The notes under the pieces are model-generated. The model saw only the letters and a list, made by a program, of their open reading frames with translations, was not told the origin of the DNA and ran no database searches. Shown piece after piece: positions 1 to 7,686 of a DNA stretch of 36,797 nt. This DNA is from an uncultured Bacteroidales bacterium (lineage in GTDB: Bacteria; Bacteroidota; Bacteroidia; Bacteroidales; Bacteroidaceae). Position numbers and translations under genes: made by a program. The stretch lies in the NCBI GenBank assembly GCA_902801485.1, contig CADCIP010000032.1:1-36797 (forward strand). The letters are read 5' to 3'. Each line of letters starts with the position of its first letter. The first letter of the stretch is position 1.

Positions 1-163
1 CAGATTTTTGTTGTACCTTTGCCATGTCATTGATGATTTTGCTTGTCTTGATTTGCAGCACTAAGGTAAGTGAAAAATCTGACATGGCAAAATCCTGAGT
101 AACTTTTTGTTGCTCAGGTACTTATAAAGAAAGTTAAATTAAAGTGCTGCGGAATTTAGGTAT
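1..163 (+). promoter_or_regulatory. Leader of the alpha-mannosidase gene with overlapping inverted repeats and a possible -7 element
   Basis: No gene is seen here. TACCTTTG at 14-21 fits the Bacteroidetes -7 consensus TAnnTTTG, but the expected -33 element would lie outside the window. Three inverted repeats are exact or nearly so: a 12-bp pair at 18-29 and 80-91 (TTTGCCATGTCA and its complement), an 8-bp pair at 55-62 and 143-150 (GCAGCACT and its complement), and a compact hairpin at 94-118 with a TTTTT loop. The first two pairs cross, so they could not form together as simple stems. Whether they act in RNA or DNA is unknown; if transcription starts just after the -7 element, the 18-29 arm would not be in the transcript. 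Confidence 0.4.
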
Positions 164-3100
164 ATGAAGAAGATCCTGATTCTGCTCTTTGTTTTCAGCA
201 CCCTGGGTTACGGGCAGGCTGACAAGGAGACATTGTTCCTGATTTCCAATACGCATCTGGATACCCAGTGGAACTGGGATGTAAAGACTACCATCAACGA
301 GTACGTCAAGAATACCCTTACGCAGAACATGGCCTTGATGGATAAGTACCCTAACTTCAACCTTAATTACGAGGGGGCTATCAAGTACATGTGGATGAAG
401 GAATACTATCCTGCCGAGTTCGAGAAAATGAAGCAGTATGTTACTCGCGGCCAGTGGCATGTGAGCGGCATGTCGGTTGATGCCACTGACGTAATGATGT
501 CATCGGCAGAGAGCATTCTGCACAGTATGCTCTATGCCAACAAGTTCTACCAGCATGAGTTGGGCGTTCGAGGCGGATACGACATTATGTTGCCCGACTG
601 TTTCGGTTTCTCTTACGCGCTGCCTTCATTGGCCAGACACGCAGGAATAAAGGGATTCCACACGGCCAAGTTGGGGTGGGGGGCTGCGGCCTATGACGGT
701 TTGCCTCCTTTCGGTATCTGGCAAGGTGTGGACGGCAGTCAGATTTATGCGGTGTATAAGCCTGGAGCATATGATTCGCACGAAGAGTTCAACAAGGACT
801 TGACATCGGATGCTGAAATCCTGAAGAAGATTCAACAGAATTACAGCAACTACGGACTGGCGGCACACGTCAGGTATGTGGGGCCCCGAAGTGATCATGG
901 CGGCGGCTTGCAGGACAAAGCTGACAAGGAAGGCGAAAATACGCCCTATTGGCTGAACTACAATGTCGGGAAGACCGATGGTAAGATTCAGGTGAGACTG
1001 GTGAGCCCTGATGAGTTTTTCGACTACATGGATCAGTACAAGAATGCCAAGTATAAGGTTTGGAACAGCGAACTCCCTATGCGTACACACGGTGTGGGTG
1101 CCTATACCAGTTGGGGCTTGCTGAAGAGATGGAACCGCAAGAACGAACTTCTTGCCGATGCTGCCGAGAAGGCTTCCTCGCTATCCTATTGGTTAGGTAC
1201 GGCTGATTATCCTACCGAAGCATTGCGCGATGCATGGGTCAGAACCATCTGGCAGCAGCATCACGATGGCATAACAGGAACGTCAACGCTGAAAGCCAAT
1301 GAATATTCCTACAACGAATACTACATGGCCAACCGTTCCTTCGGCCGGCAATTGATGAATGCGGTGGGTGCAGCCTCGCAAACACTGGATACGCAGGTAG
1401 AGGGCATCCCTATGGTAGTCTATAATCCGTTGTCGCACGACCGCACGGATGTCGTGGAAGGAAATATGGTATGCTCTCAGCGTCCGTTCAATATGAGGGT
1501 CATGGGTCCTGATGGCAAGGAGGTATTGTCCCAGATTACCGGCTATAATGAGAAAACGGGTCAGGTAAGTTTTATCTTTGCAGCCACAGTGCCATCCTTG
1601 GGCTATGCCGTCTATGATGTCCGTTTGGGAGAAAAAAGTGAACTGTCATCCGACCTACAGGCAGAGGAGGCAAGCCGGCAACTGTTCAACGGCAGGTACA
1701 GGGTGACCATCAATGCAAACGGCGATATTCAGAAACTCTATGATGAGTCAAATGCCCGCACACTTATCAACAGTGCGGTACGCCAGCAGTTGATCTACGA
1801 CCACGAGGATACTTGGCCAGCCTGGGAGATAAGCTATACGGATGTTTGCCGTACCCCTTCGGCTTATGTCGGCGGGGAGGCGGATATCCAATTGGTAGAG
1901 GACGGCCCTTTGCGTAAATCCTTCCGCATAAGAAGACAGACAGCAGGTTCCGCTTTTATACAATATGTAAGGATGACTGCCATATCCGACAGGATAGATT
2001 GTGTGAATGAGGTGGACTGGCAAACACCGGAACGCATGCTCAAGGTAAACTTCCCGTTCTACTTCAGTGCCACTAAGGATACCTACGATATCTCATTGGG
2101 CACCATACAGCGGGGTGTGCGCTCCAGTCAGGAGTATGAGGTTTGCGGTCATCAGTGGGCCGACCACAGTTCCAGCATTTACGGCGTATCTGTCCTGAAC
2201 GATTGTAAGTACGGTTGGGACAAGCCGGATGCCAAGAGCCTTCGGCTGACGTTGCTGCATACACCCTCGTGCAAGAATTACGACCATCAGGCCAATATGG
2301 ACATCGGTCCTAACCATTTCACTTATTCTCTTTTTCCGCACGATGGTAAGTGGAATGAGCAAACACAGATGGAGGCTGCCCGTCTGAACCAGCCGCTGCT
2401 GGCGTTCGCAGCCCCTAAGCACTTGGGGCAGATGGGACGATTACTGCCGTTTGTTTCCCTTAATACCGACAAGGTGAGTATAAAGGCTCTGAAGAAGGCC
2501 GAGGAGACAGACGAACTGATAGTACGTGTGTACGAGTGGAGCGGCCAGGACCAACAAGATGTAACACTTCGTTTCCCAACGGAAATCGTTTCGGCCCGAG
2601 AGGTGAACGCCTTGGAAGAAGAAATCCCTAACGCTCAACTCTCAACGCTCAACTCTCAACTGACCTTCTCCATTGGTCATTATCAGCCCAAGACTTTTGC
2701 TGTCAGGCTGAAGACTCCCGAATTGACTCCTGTTGAAGGTGCAGGAGGTACTCCTGCCTCGTTCACTTACAACACGGATCTGATGAGCTACGACAAACAA
2801 CGCGGTAATGCCAATGCTACCTATAGCACTTATGCATATCCGGCAGAGCTGATACCAGATACAATGATGGTGGACGGCGTACGTTTTGCGATGGGTAACC
2901 GTACCGATGGAAAGACCAATGCCATGAGAATAGCAACTACAAGTACGATTACCCTGGACAGGAAGGATGGCGAGAATTGCCTTTACCTTCTTATGGCCAG
3001 CGCAACAGAAACGGGCAGTACGGTATCTGTTGGTATAGGTGAAGAGGAACCGGTTACCATAGATGTTCCTTATTACTCGGGTAGGATAGGAGAGCCGCTC

Positions 3101-3982
3101 TCATGTACCAACATGGGTAGCTCGTATCGGAAGCAGAATGTGGCCTTTGCTTCTTCCCACGCACATAATATAAGCAGTAAAAGTGACGAGACGTTTACTC
3201 TTATGTATATGTATAAGTATTGTGTTCCGTTGCCGGAGGGAGTCAAGGAAGTTAAGCTGACCAGTTCGGACCGCAAGACCTTTGTCTTTGCCGCTACCAC
3301 CTCGGCTAGCCATGCGGATGATGTGACAGCTTTCACACCTATAACAACGGAGATAGACTACAATGAGTTAGGCGCTAATACAGAGGATAGCCGGCTGGTA
3401 CCAAAAACCGTTTCTGCCTCGCATCAGAACGGAACCAATGAAGCCGGAAAGTTTGCCAACGACAAGAATCCGACTACAAAGTGGTGCGCTACCAGTTCGC
3501 AGAGTAAGACTCCCTACTTGCAATATACTTTTGCCGAACCTGTTCGCATAGACCTTTGGATGGTGCTTTGCGCTGCCCGTGAGAGTGGAGGCTATGTAGC
3601 GGAGGCTTTTAAGTTGCAGTATCAGGCCGATAATGGTACATGGGTAGATTTTGCTGACATCACCTCGAACCAAATGAATAAGGTTTCGCGCTTGCTGGAA
3701 GAGCCTGTTATTGCGCAGAGTTTCCGCCTGCAGATGGTTCATGGGGAGCAGGGCGACGGTTACACAACCCGTATTTATGAGTTCGCTCTTTATGGACAAA
3801 CGGTTGCGGAATATGAGACATCTTTAAGTGAAGAAAGCCTTACCCCTAACCCATCTTCGAGAGAGAGGGGGAATCTATACGACCTCCAAGGACGCAAAGT
3901 TAATTCTCAACCTTCAACTCTCAACTCTCGATTAAAAAAGGGAATTTACATCGTTAACGGCCGTAAAAAGATATTGCCCTGA
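164..3982 (+). CDS. Secreted GH38 alpha-mannosidase with C-terminal F5/8C (discoidin-like) domain and CTD-like tail
   Basis: A predicted exo-alpha-mannosidase acting outside the cytoplasm on mannose-rich glycans. Residues 1-18 form a signal peptide. The GH38 catalytic domain starts at once: HLD at 31-33 supplies metal ligands, D145 in PDCFG matches the family nucleophile, and HHDG at 366-369 matches the downstream metal-site motif. The family's beta-sandwich region follows. A discoidin-like F5/8C domain lies at about 1077-1212, and the last 30 or so residues (LYDLQGRKV, then LKKGIYIVNGRKK) resemble the end of a T9SS sorting domain. It is longer than typical bacterial GH38 enzymes because of these additions. 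Two 7-bp tandem-repeat tracts and a translated CT-rich repeat interrupt linkers. It converges on a GH2 gene 2 bp away, consistent with complementary mannosidases. Linkage specificity cannot be read from sequence. Confidence 0.93.
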   Translation: MKKILILLFVFSTLGYGQADKETLFLISNTHLDTQWNWDVKTTINEYVKNTLTQNMALMDKYPNFNLNYEGAIKYMWMKEYYPAEFEKMKQYVTRGQWHVSGMSVDATDVMMSSAESILHSMLYANKFYQHELGVRGGYDIMLPDCFGFSYALPSLARHAGIKGFHTAKLGWGAAAYDGLPPFGIWQGVDGSQIYAVYKPGAYDSHEEFNKDLTSDAEILKKIQQNYSNYGLAAHVRYVGPRSDHGGGLQDKADKEGENTPYWLNYNVGKTDGKIQVRLVSPDEFFDYMDQYKNAKYKVWNSELPMRTHGVGAYTSWGLLKRWNRKNELLADAAEKASSLSYWLGTADYPTEALRDAWVRTIWQQHHDGITGTSTLKANEYSYNEYYMANRSFGRQLMNAVGAASQTLDTQVEGIPMVVYNPLSHDRTDVVEGNMVCSQRPFNMRVMGPDGKEVLSQITGYNEKTGQVSFIFAATVPSLGYAVYDVRLGEKSELSSDLQAEEASRQLFNGRYRVTINANGDIQKLYDESNARTLINSAVRQQLIYDHEDTWPAWEISYTDVCRTPSAYVGGEADIQLVEDGPLRKSFRIRRQTAGSAFIQYVRMTAISDRIDCVNEVDWQTPERMLKVNFPFYFSATKDTYDISLGTIQRGVRSSQEYEVCGHQWADHSSSIYGVSVLNDCKYGWDKPDAKSLRLTLLHTPSCKNYDHQANMDIGPNHFTYSLFPHDGKWNEQTQMEAARLNQPLLAFAAPKHLGQMGRLLPFVSLNTDKVSIKALKKAEETDELIVRVYEWSGQDQQDVTLRFPTEIVSAREVNALEEEIPNAQLSTLNSQLTFSIGHYQPKTFAVRLKTPELTPVEGAGGTPASFTYNTDLMSYDKQRGNANATYSTYAYPAELIPDTMMVDGVRFAMGNRTDGKTNAMRIATTSTITLDRKDGENCLYLLMASATETGSTVSVGIGEEEPVTIDVPYYSGRIGEPLSCTNMGSSYRKQNVAFASSHAHNISSKSDETFTLMYMYKYCVPLPEGVKEVKLTSSDRKTFVFAATTSASHADDVTAFTPITTEIDYNELGANTEDSRLVPKTVSASHQNGTNEAGKFANDKNPTTKWCATSSQSKTPYLQYTFAEPVRIDLWMVLCAARESGGYVAEAFKLQYQADNGTWVDFADITSNQMNKVSRLLEEPVIAQSFRLQMVHGEQGDGYTTRIYEFALYGQTVAEYETSLSEESLTPNPSSRERGNLYDLQGRKVNSQPSTLNSRLKKGIYIVNGRKKILP
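2632..2659 (+). repeat. Four tandem 7-bp units inside the alpha-mannosidase gene
   Basis: The 7-bp unit CnCTCAA occurs four times without gaps, alternating CGCTCAA and CTCTCAA. It is translated as a short Gln/Ser/Leu/Asn-rich stretch (AQLSTLNSQL) near residue 825. Because 7 is not a multiple of 3, loss or gain of one unit would shift the frame. Confidence 0.85.
3904..3931 (+). repeat. Four 7-bp units inside the CTD-like tail of the alpha-mannosidase
   Basis: Units TTCTCAA, CCTTCAA, CTCTCAA and CTCTCGA sit between the codons for GRKV and LKKGIYIV. The matching tail of the CotH protein (about 13165-13185) has only one such unit, so the two tails differ by exactly 21 bp, or seven residues. Confidence 0.8.
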
Positions 3983-3997
3983 TGTTACAGGGCAATA
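3972..3997. terminator. Bidirectional hairpin overlapping both stop codons
   Basis: A 10-bp perfect stem (TATTGCCCTG and its complement) with a 6-nt loop lies across the TGA of the GH38 gene (3980-3982) and the TTA complement of the GH2 stop (3985-3987). Read on the - strand, five Ts follow after a short interval, as expected of an intrinsic terminator for the GH2 gene. No comparable T-run follows on the + strand. Confidence 0.7.
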
Positions 3998-6666
3998 ATC
4001 TTGGACGGTTGCATATTCTCGTTGAACTTGAATCGGTATTTTTTACCTTGCGTATGGGATGTTCGTACCAGTATGGTTTCCTGCTCTCCTGGGAGTAAGG
4101 TAATGAAATTGTCGGAATAATGAGTACGGTGAACGGCATTCCCATTCTCGTCTGTTAGCAGGAGTTGGCAGAAGAAAGCTATCTTATTACTGTTGTTTCT
4201 TATGACCACTTGCCATTGGCGCATGTTGTCTTGGTCAGCTAAGGCTTTCACCCTGACGGTAGGTTTGGCTGCTGCCATATTGCCTAAAGGCTCGAAGCCG
4301 GCAGTACAAGGACCGGTTATGGTATTTTTCCCTTCGTATTTGTTGGTGGAGCGCCAATAGAAGTTCTTGCTCACCACATTACCTTTGGCATCCTTCACTT
4401 GTAGAGCTATGAAATGAACAGGTGATATGTTTTCCGGAAAGTCTATCTTCAGCACATCGTTAGCAACTCCATCAGAAGGGACATCGGTTTTGTTTTGAAG
4501 CGTTAGTAACCGCTTACTATTCATATTGTATACATGAGCGATTACGGTAAGGCCTTTTTGCTCTTGCAGATAATCATTGGCAACGGAGACCGTATTTGTC
4601 AGATAATCATATTGTACGTGTACCGGTTCCAATGCGTGCATGGTATGGTAGAGCGATGCTGTCGGCTCGAGCATCCAGTCCCACATACGGGAACAAACCT
4701 GGGGATGAGGACAGTTGTGATACCAGAAGAGAAGGCCGGAGCACCAGCGGTCGCCGTAACCCAGTTTGTTCTCGTTCCACACTTCCCAGATGCTCTTGCT
4801 ATTGATAGCGCCAACCATTTGACCACGACGGGCAAACTCCTCAATAGTCTTGGATTCACCATAATGGTTTGTCATCTCTGTATATACGGTAGTCATCAGA
4901 TGGAATCCGCTTCCGTCCATATAGTCCCAGGTCTCCTTATTGATGGGCCAAAGGTCTTGTGCAGGCATCATCTCTCGAAGGCTCTCGGCAATGGGTAGGG
5001 TGGGGGCTCCATACTCTGGGTTGAAACCATCTACACGACTACCACGCTCAGATGCGGTATTCTCATAATGGCGCATGGGGTTTACCTGCTTATAAGGGCT
5101 GCCATCATGAACGCCATCGCATTCACTCTGCATCTGATAGGGACGTGTGTCGTCTAATTGGTTTATCAGTTCCTCGGCTCCCGCAACACAGGTACTTTCG
5201 TTGCTACTTACATAGAATATGATGCTGGGATGATTGCGGATTCGCTTAACGGTACTTTCCACGTTGGCCAGATAGAGTGGTTCGTCAAGAGGGTGACGGG
5301 TATCGCCAGTCATCCAGAATTCCTGCCATACCATTATGCCATATTCATCACAGAGTTCGTAGAAGCGGTCACTCTCGGCAATGCCACCGCCCCAAAGTCG
5401 TAAGAGGTTGATGCCACACTGGTCTGTGTAAGCCAGTTCTGTTTCCATACGGCTGTCGTCTGTGCGCAACATAGCTTCAGGAATCCAGTTGCTGCCTCGG
5501 ATAAAAGTCTTATGACCATTGATAATGAACATCTTAGACTTATCCGGTGTCTCGCGTGTGGCTACCACCTCGCGAATACCAAAGCGTGTTTGCAGACTGT
5601 CAGACAGGTCGTTGGAAAGATTTGTCAGTGTCAGTTGCAGGGTGTACAGATGCTGTTCTCCCTTGTTCTTCGGCCACCACAGGTGAGGATTGTCAATATT
5701 TAACTGAGGAAATTCCTCAGGGGTAAAGGTTATGGTCTTATGCTCGCCCCGCATTAGCTTTATCTTCTTTTCCAATTGGATATCCGTATTCAGAATCTTT
5801 CCCCGTACTATTCCCTCAAACGTTTGTGTGTTGGGATTGAATACATCTACGTTAACGGTTTCGGCAGCCTTATCATAATTAGGATGAGAAAGCCTGGATG
5901 TTACAAATGGATTACGTAACTGAATGTTGCCTGTGCTGTATAGGCGTATGCTCTTCCAGATGCCTGTATTGCGGTCGCGAATGCCATCCTTATAGGTAAA
6001 GTCCCATCCAACGGTCATAAGTTGGCTTACGTTTTGTCCCACCCATCCATCGCCACCATTGTGCCATTCGCCTACGGCTCCCCACGACTTAGGCAGACTG
6101 GTGCCAGGGGCATCAACAGGATAAACACGAATGGCCAAGACTGCCTTCTCTCCTGCTTTAACTTTGTCTGTAATATCATAGGGCTGATTGTTGAACATAC
6201 CAGCCATATTGCCCATCAGATAGCCGTTTACCCATATCTCCGCGCGGTAGTTGATACCTTCTGGCTCCAACCAGATACGGCGTCCCTTGAATGAAGCGGG
6301 AACTTCGAATTCTGTACGGAACCAGTAAGTATAAAATTCACGACCAGCATTTGCTAAATCGGGGATAAGATTGTTCTTGAGGTAATTGTTCTGTCCGTAA
6401 TAGGGTTCAGGATATACTCTCTGTTCCACCAGATTGGTCAGAACTGTTCCGGGTACGATAGCCTCTTTCCACGCATCTGTGTTGAAACTTACAGAGGAAA
6501 TCTCCGTTCCTGTTCCCTTGGCATCAGAGGCTTTTATCATTAACCAGGTCTGTTGTCCTCCGTGTCCTAATTTAGAGTCTAAGGTAATGTACTCTCTTTC
6601 GGCAGCATTTATGCTTTGTGTCAATATTATGAATAATACTGCAGTTAAGGTGTTCTTAATTTTCAT
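3985..6666 (-). CDS. Secreted GH2 beta-mannosidase / exo-beta-glucosaminidase-like enzyme
   Basis: A retaining GH2 glycosidase, probably releasing beta-linked mannose or a related sugar outside the cytoplasm. From the chosen start (MKIKNTLTAV) the protein has 893 residues with a signal peptide ending near residue 21-22. An N-terminal sugar-binding domain (about 30-245) is followed by an immunoglobulin-like domain and a TIM barrel from about 370. LLRLWGGG (421-428) is typical of the GH2 mannosidase branch. E490 in SSNE matches the acid/base and E551 in NPEYG matches the nucleophile. An upstream in-frame ATG at 6783 would add 39 residues but lies upstream of the promoter at 6697-6728, so it is rejected. 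Its convergent neighbour is a GH38 enzyme, suggesting paired degradation of mannose-containing glycans. The exact substrate within the branch (mannoside versus glucosaminide) is uncertain. Confidence 0.9.
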   Translation of the reverse strand: MKIKNTLTAVLFIILTQSINAAEREYITLDSKLGHGGQQTWLMIKASDAKGTGTEISSVSFNTDAWKEAIVPGTVLTNLVEQRVYPEPYYGQNNYLKNNLIPDLANAGREFYTYWFRTEFEVPASFKGRRIWLEPEGINYRAEIWVNGYLMGNMAGMFNNQPYDITDKVKAGEKAVLAIRVYPVDAPGTSLPKSWGAVGEWHNGGDGWVGQNVSQLMTVGWDFTYKDGIRDRNTGIWKSIRLYSTGNIQLRNPFVTSRLSHPNYDKAAETVNVDVFNPNTQTFEGIVRGKILNTDIQLEKKIKLMRGEHKTITFTPEEFPQLNIDNPHLWWPKNKGEQHLYTLQLTLTNLSNDLSDSLQTRFGIREVVATRETPDKSKMFIINGHKTFIRGSNWIPEAMLRTDDSRMETELAYTDQCGINLLRLWGGGIAESDRFYELCDEYGIMVWQEFWMTGDTRHPLDEPLYLANVESTVKRIRNHPSIIFYVSSNESTCVAGAEELINQLDDTRPYQMQSECDGVHDGSPYKQVNPMRHYENTASERGSRVDGFNPEYGAPTLPIAESLREMMPAQDLWPINKETWDYMDGSGFHLMTTVYTEMTNHYGESKTIEEFARRGQMVGAINSKSIWEVWNENKLGYGDRWCSGLLFWYHNCPHPQVCSRMWDWMLEPTASLYHTMHALEPVHVQYDYLTNTVSVANDYLQEQKGLTVIAHVYNMNSKRLLTLQNKTDVPSDGVANDVLKIDFPENISPVHFIALQVKDAKGNVVSKNFYWRSTNKYEGKNTITGPCTAGFEPLGNMAAAKPTVRVKALADQDNMRQWQVVIRNNSNKIAFFCQLLLTDENGNAVHRTHYSDNFITLLPGEQETILVRTSHTQGKKYRFKFNENMQPSKIIAL

Positions 6667-6696
6667 CTTTATTATGATCTTGGTTAAACTCCTCTG

Positions 6697-6728
6697 CAAA
6701 TTTATTGATATGTGCAATAGTATGCAAA
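6697..6728 (-). promoter_or_regulatory. Promoter of the GH2 gene
   Basis: On the - strand: TTTG (complement of 6725-6728), 20-bp spacer, TAAATTTG (complement of 6697-6704), matching the Bacteroidetes sigma-ABfr consensus. It places transcription start about 25 nt upstream of the ATG at 6666. Confidence 0.8.
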
Positions 6729-6774
6729 CAATATGGGAAAATATGTGATTTTCAGAACATCTTTTCCTTGTTTG

Positions 6775-6806
6775 TTTGCCCATATATATAAAATAATGTA
6801 CTTTTG
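6775..6806 (+). promoter_or_regulatory. Promoter of the phosphatase gene
   Basis: TTTG at 6775-6778, 20-bp spacer, TACTTTTG at 6799-6806, an excellent match to the Bacteroidetes -33/-7 pattern, with an expected start about 25 nt before the ATG at 6837. Confidence 0.82.
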
Positions 6807-6836
6807 CACAATGTTTAACTGAAATATCAAAATGCT

Positions 6837-7577
6837 ATGAACAAAATGAATAAGAAAATTCTCTCTTTGGCAGTAATGCTGCCCATGTTTTTGTGCTCTT
6901 TTGCTCAGAACGAGGTGACAAAAGAAAAGTTCACACCTTTTTATCAGATGGCTGATGCTCCACACATGGAGAAGGTGCTGCCTGCACCACCTGCACTTAC
7001 TGATTCCCGATTCTTTTACGACTGGACTCAGTACCAGTGGGGAAAGTCAATCCGCGAGACTGAACGCGGCATACAGGCGATAGCTGATGCAGGCATCTGT
7101 GCCCGTTACTTTATGGGGCGTTATGGTGAGGCTATCGGCATTGAGTTGACAGCCGATAAGTATCCCGAGATGTACCGTCTGTTTTCACGTTTGCATCTGA
7201 CAGAGCAGCAGGGTGGAGCCAGTGCGAAGGCTTTCTTCCATCGTGTACGTCCTTATCAACAGTATAAGGAGCCTACAAGTGTCCCCCAGCATGAAAACCC
7301 AGAGGATTTTACCAGCTATCCCTCCGGTCATACTCATGCTTCGTGGTTGGTAGGCTTGGCACTAATGGTTATTGACCCTGCTCATACAGAGGAGATAATG
7401 AAGGTGGCTTACGAGTTGGGACAGAGTCGTGTTATTGTTGGATTCCATTACCAGAGTGATGTGGATGCCGGCCGTCTTTGCGGTAGCGTTACCTTTGCCC
7501 GTCTGCAGAGTATGCCTGAGTATCAGAAGATGATGGAGAAGGCCATTAAGGAATTCCAAAAGAATCAGAAGAAATAA
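6837..7577 (+). CDS. Secreted class A acid phosphatase / PAP2-family phosphatase
   Basis: A non-specific phosphomonoesterase or lipid-phosphate-type phosphatase predicted to be periplasmic or secreted. The 246-residue length fits class A bacterial acid phosphatases. Residues 1-23 are a signal peptide ending SFA with Q24 as likely +1. The full tripartite PAP2 signature is present: K131 with R138-P139 (K-x6-RP), PSGH at 162-165, and SR at 197-198 with H204 and D208 (SR-x5-H-x3-D). H165 and H204 would be the catalytic histidines. There are no internal membrane helices of the kind seen in integral PAP2 enzymes. ATGs at 6837 and 6846 are both possible; the longer is kept. The gene has its own promoter and converges with rnr. 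Its natural substrate is unknown. Confidence 0.9.
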   Translation: MNKMNKKILSLAVMLPMFLCSFAQNEVTKEKFTPFYQMADAPHMEKVLPAPPALTDSRFFYDWTQYQWGKSIRETERGIQAIADAGICARYFMGRYGEAIGIELTADKYPEMYRLFSRLHLTEQQGGASAKAFFHRVRPYQQYKEPTSVPQHENPEDFTSYPSGHTHASWLVGLALMVIDPAHTEEIMKVAYELGQSRVIVGFHYQSDVDAGRLCGSVTFARLQSMPEYQKMMEKAIKEFQKNQKK

Positions 7578-7611
7578 TCCTTTTAGGCGAGAGCCTTTAA
7601 CGAGATAAAAA

Positions 7612-7655
7612 TTACTGGTACGTGTAGGAAAAATATTTTCTACGTGTACCAGTAA
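7612..7655. terminator. 20-bp hairpin between the convergent phosphatase and rnr genes
   Basis: On the + strand RNA, 7612-7631 pairs with 7636-7655, counting three G-U wobbles, leaving a 4-nt loop. A T-rich run follows the right arm (TTTTT within 7657-7662), and the complement of the left flank also gives five Ts, so it can act on both strands. The + strand fold is stronger because its wobbles become mismatches on the other strand. Confidence 0.75.
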
Positions 7656-7684
7656 ATTTTTCTACGTGTGGGAGAAAAAAGCAG
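7619..7684 (+). repeat. Three tandem 22-bp repeats starting TACGTGT
   Basis: TACGTGT occurs at 7619, 7641 and 7663, exactly 22 bp apart, each followed by an A/T-rich remainder; units 1 and 2 end in TTTTC. The first two units supply the two arms of the terminator hairpin because TACGTGTA is nearly its own complement. The array fills most of the 109-bp intergenic gap. Confidence 0.75.
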
Positions 7685-7686
7685 CC

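Noticed and set aside
6667-6783. Longer start for the GH2 gene at 6783
   Set aside because: It would add 39 residues ahead of a clear signal peptide, and it lies upstream of the well-formed promoter at 6697-6728.
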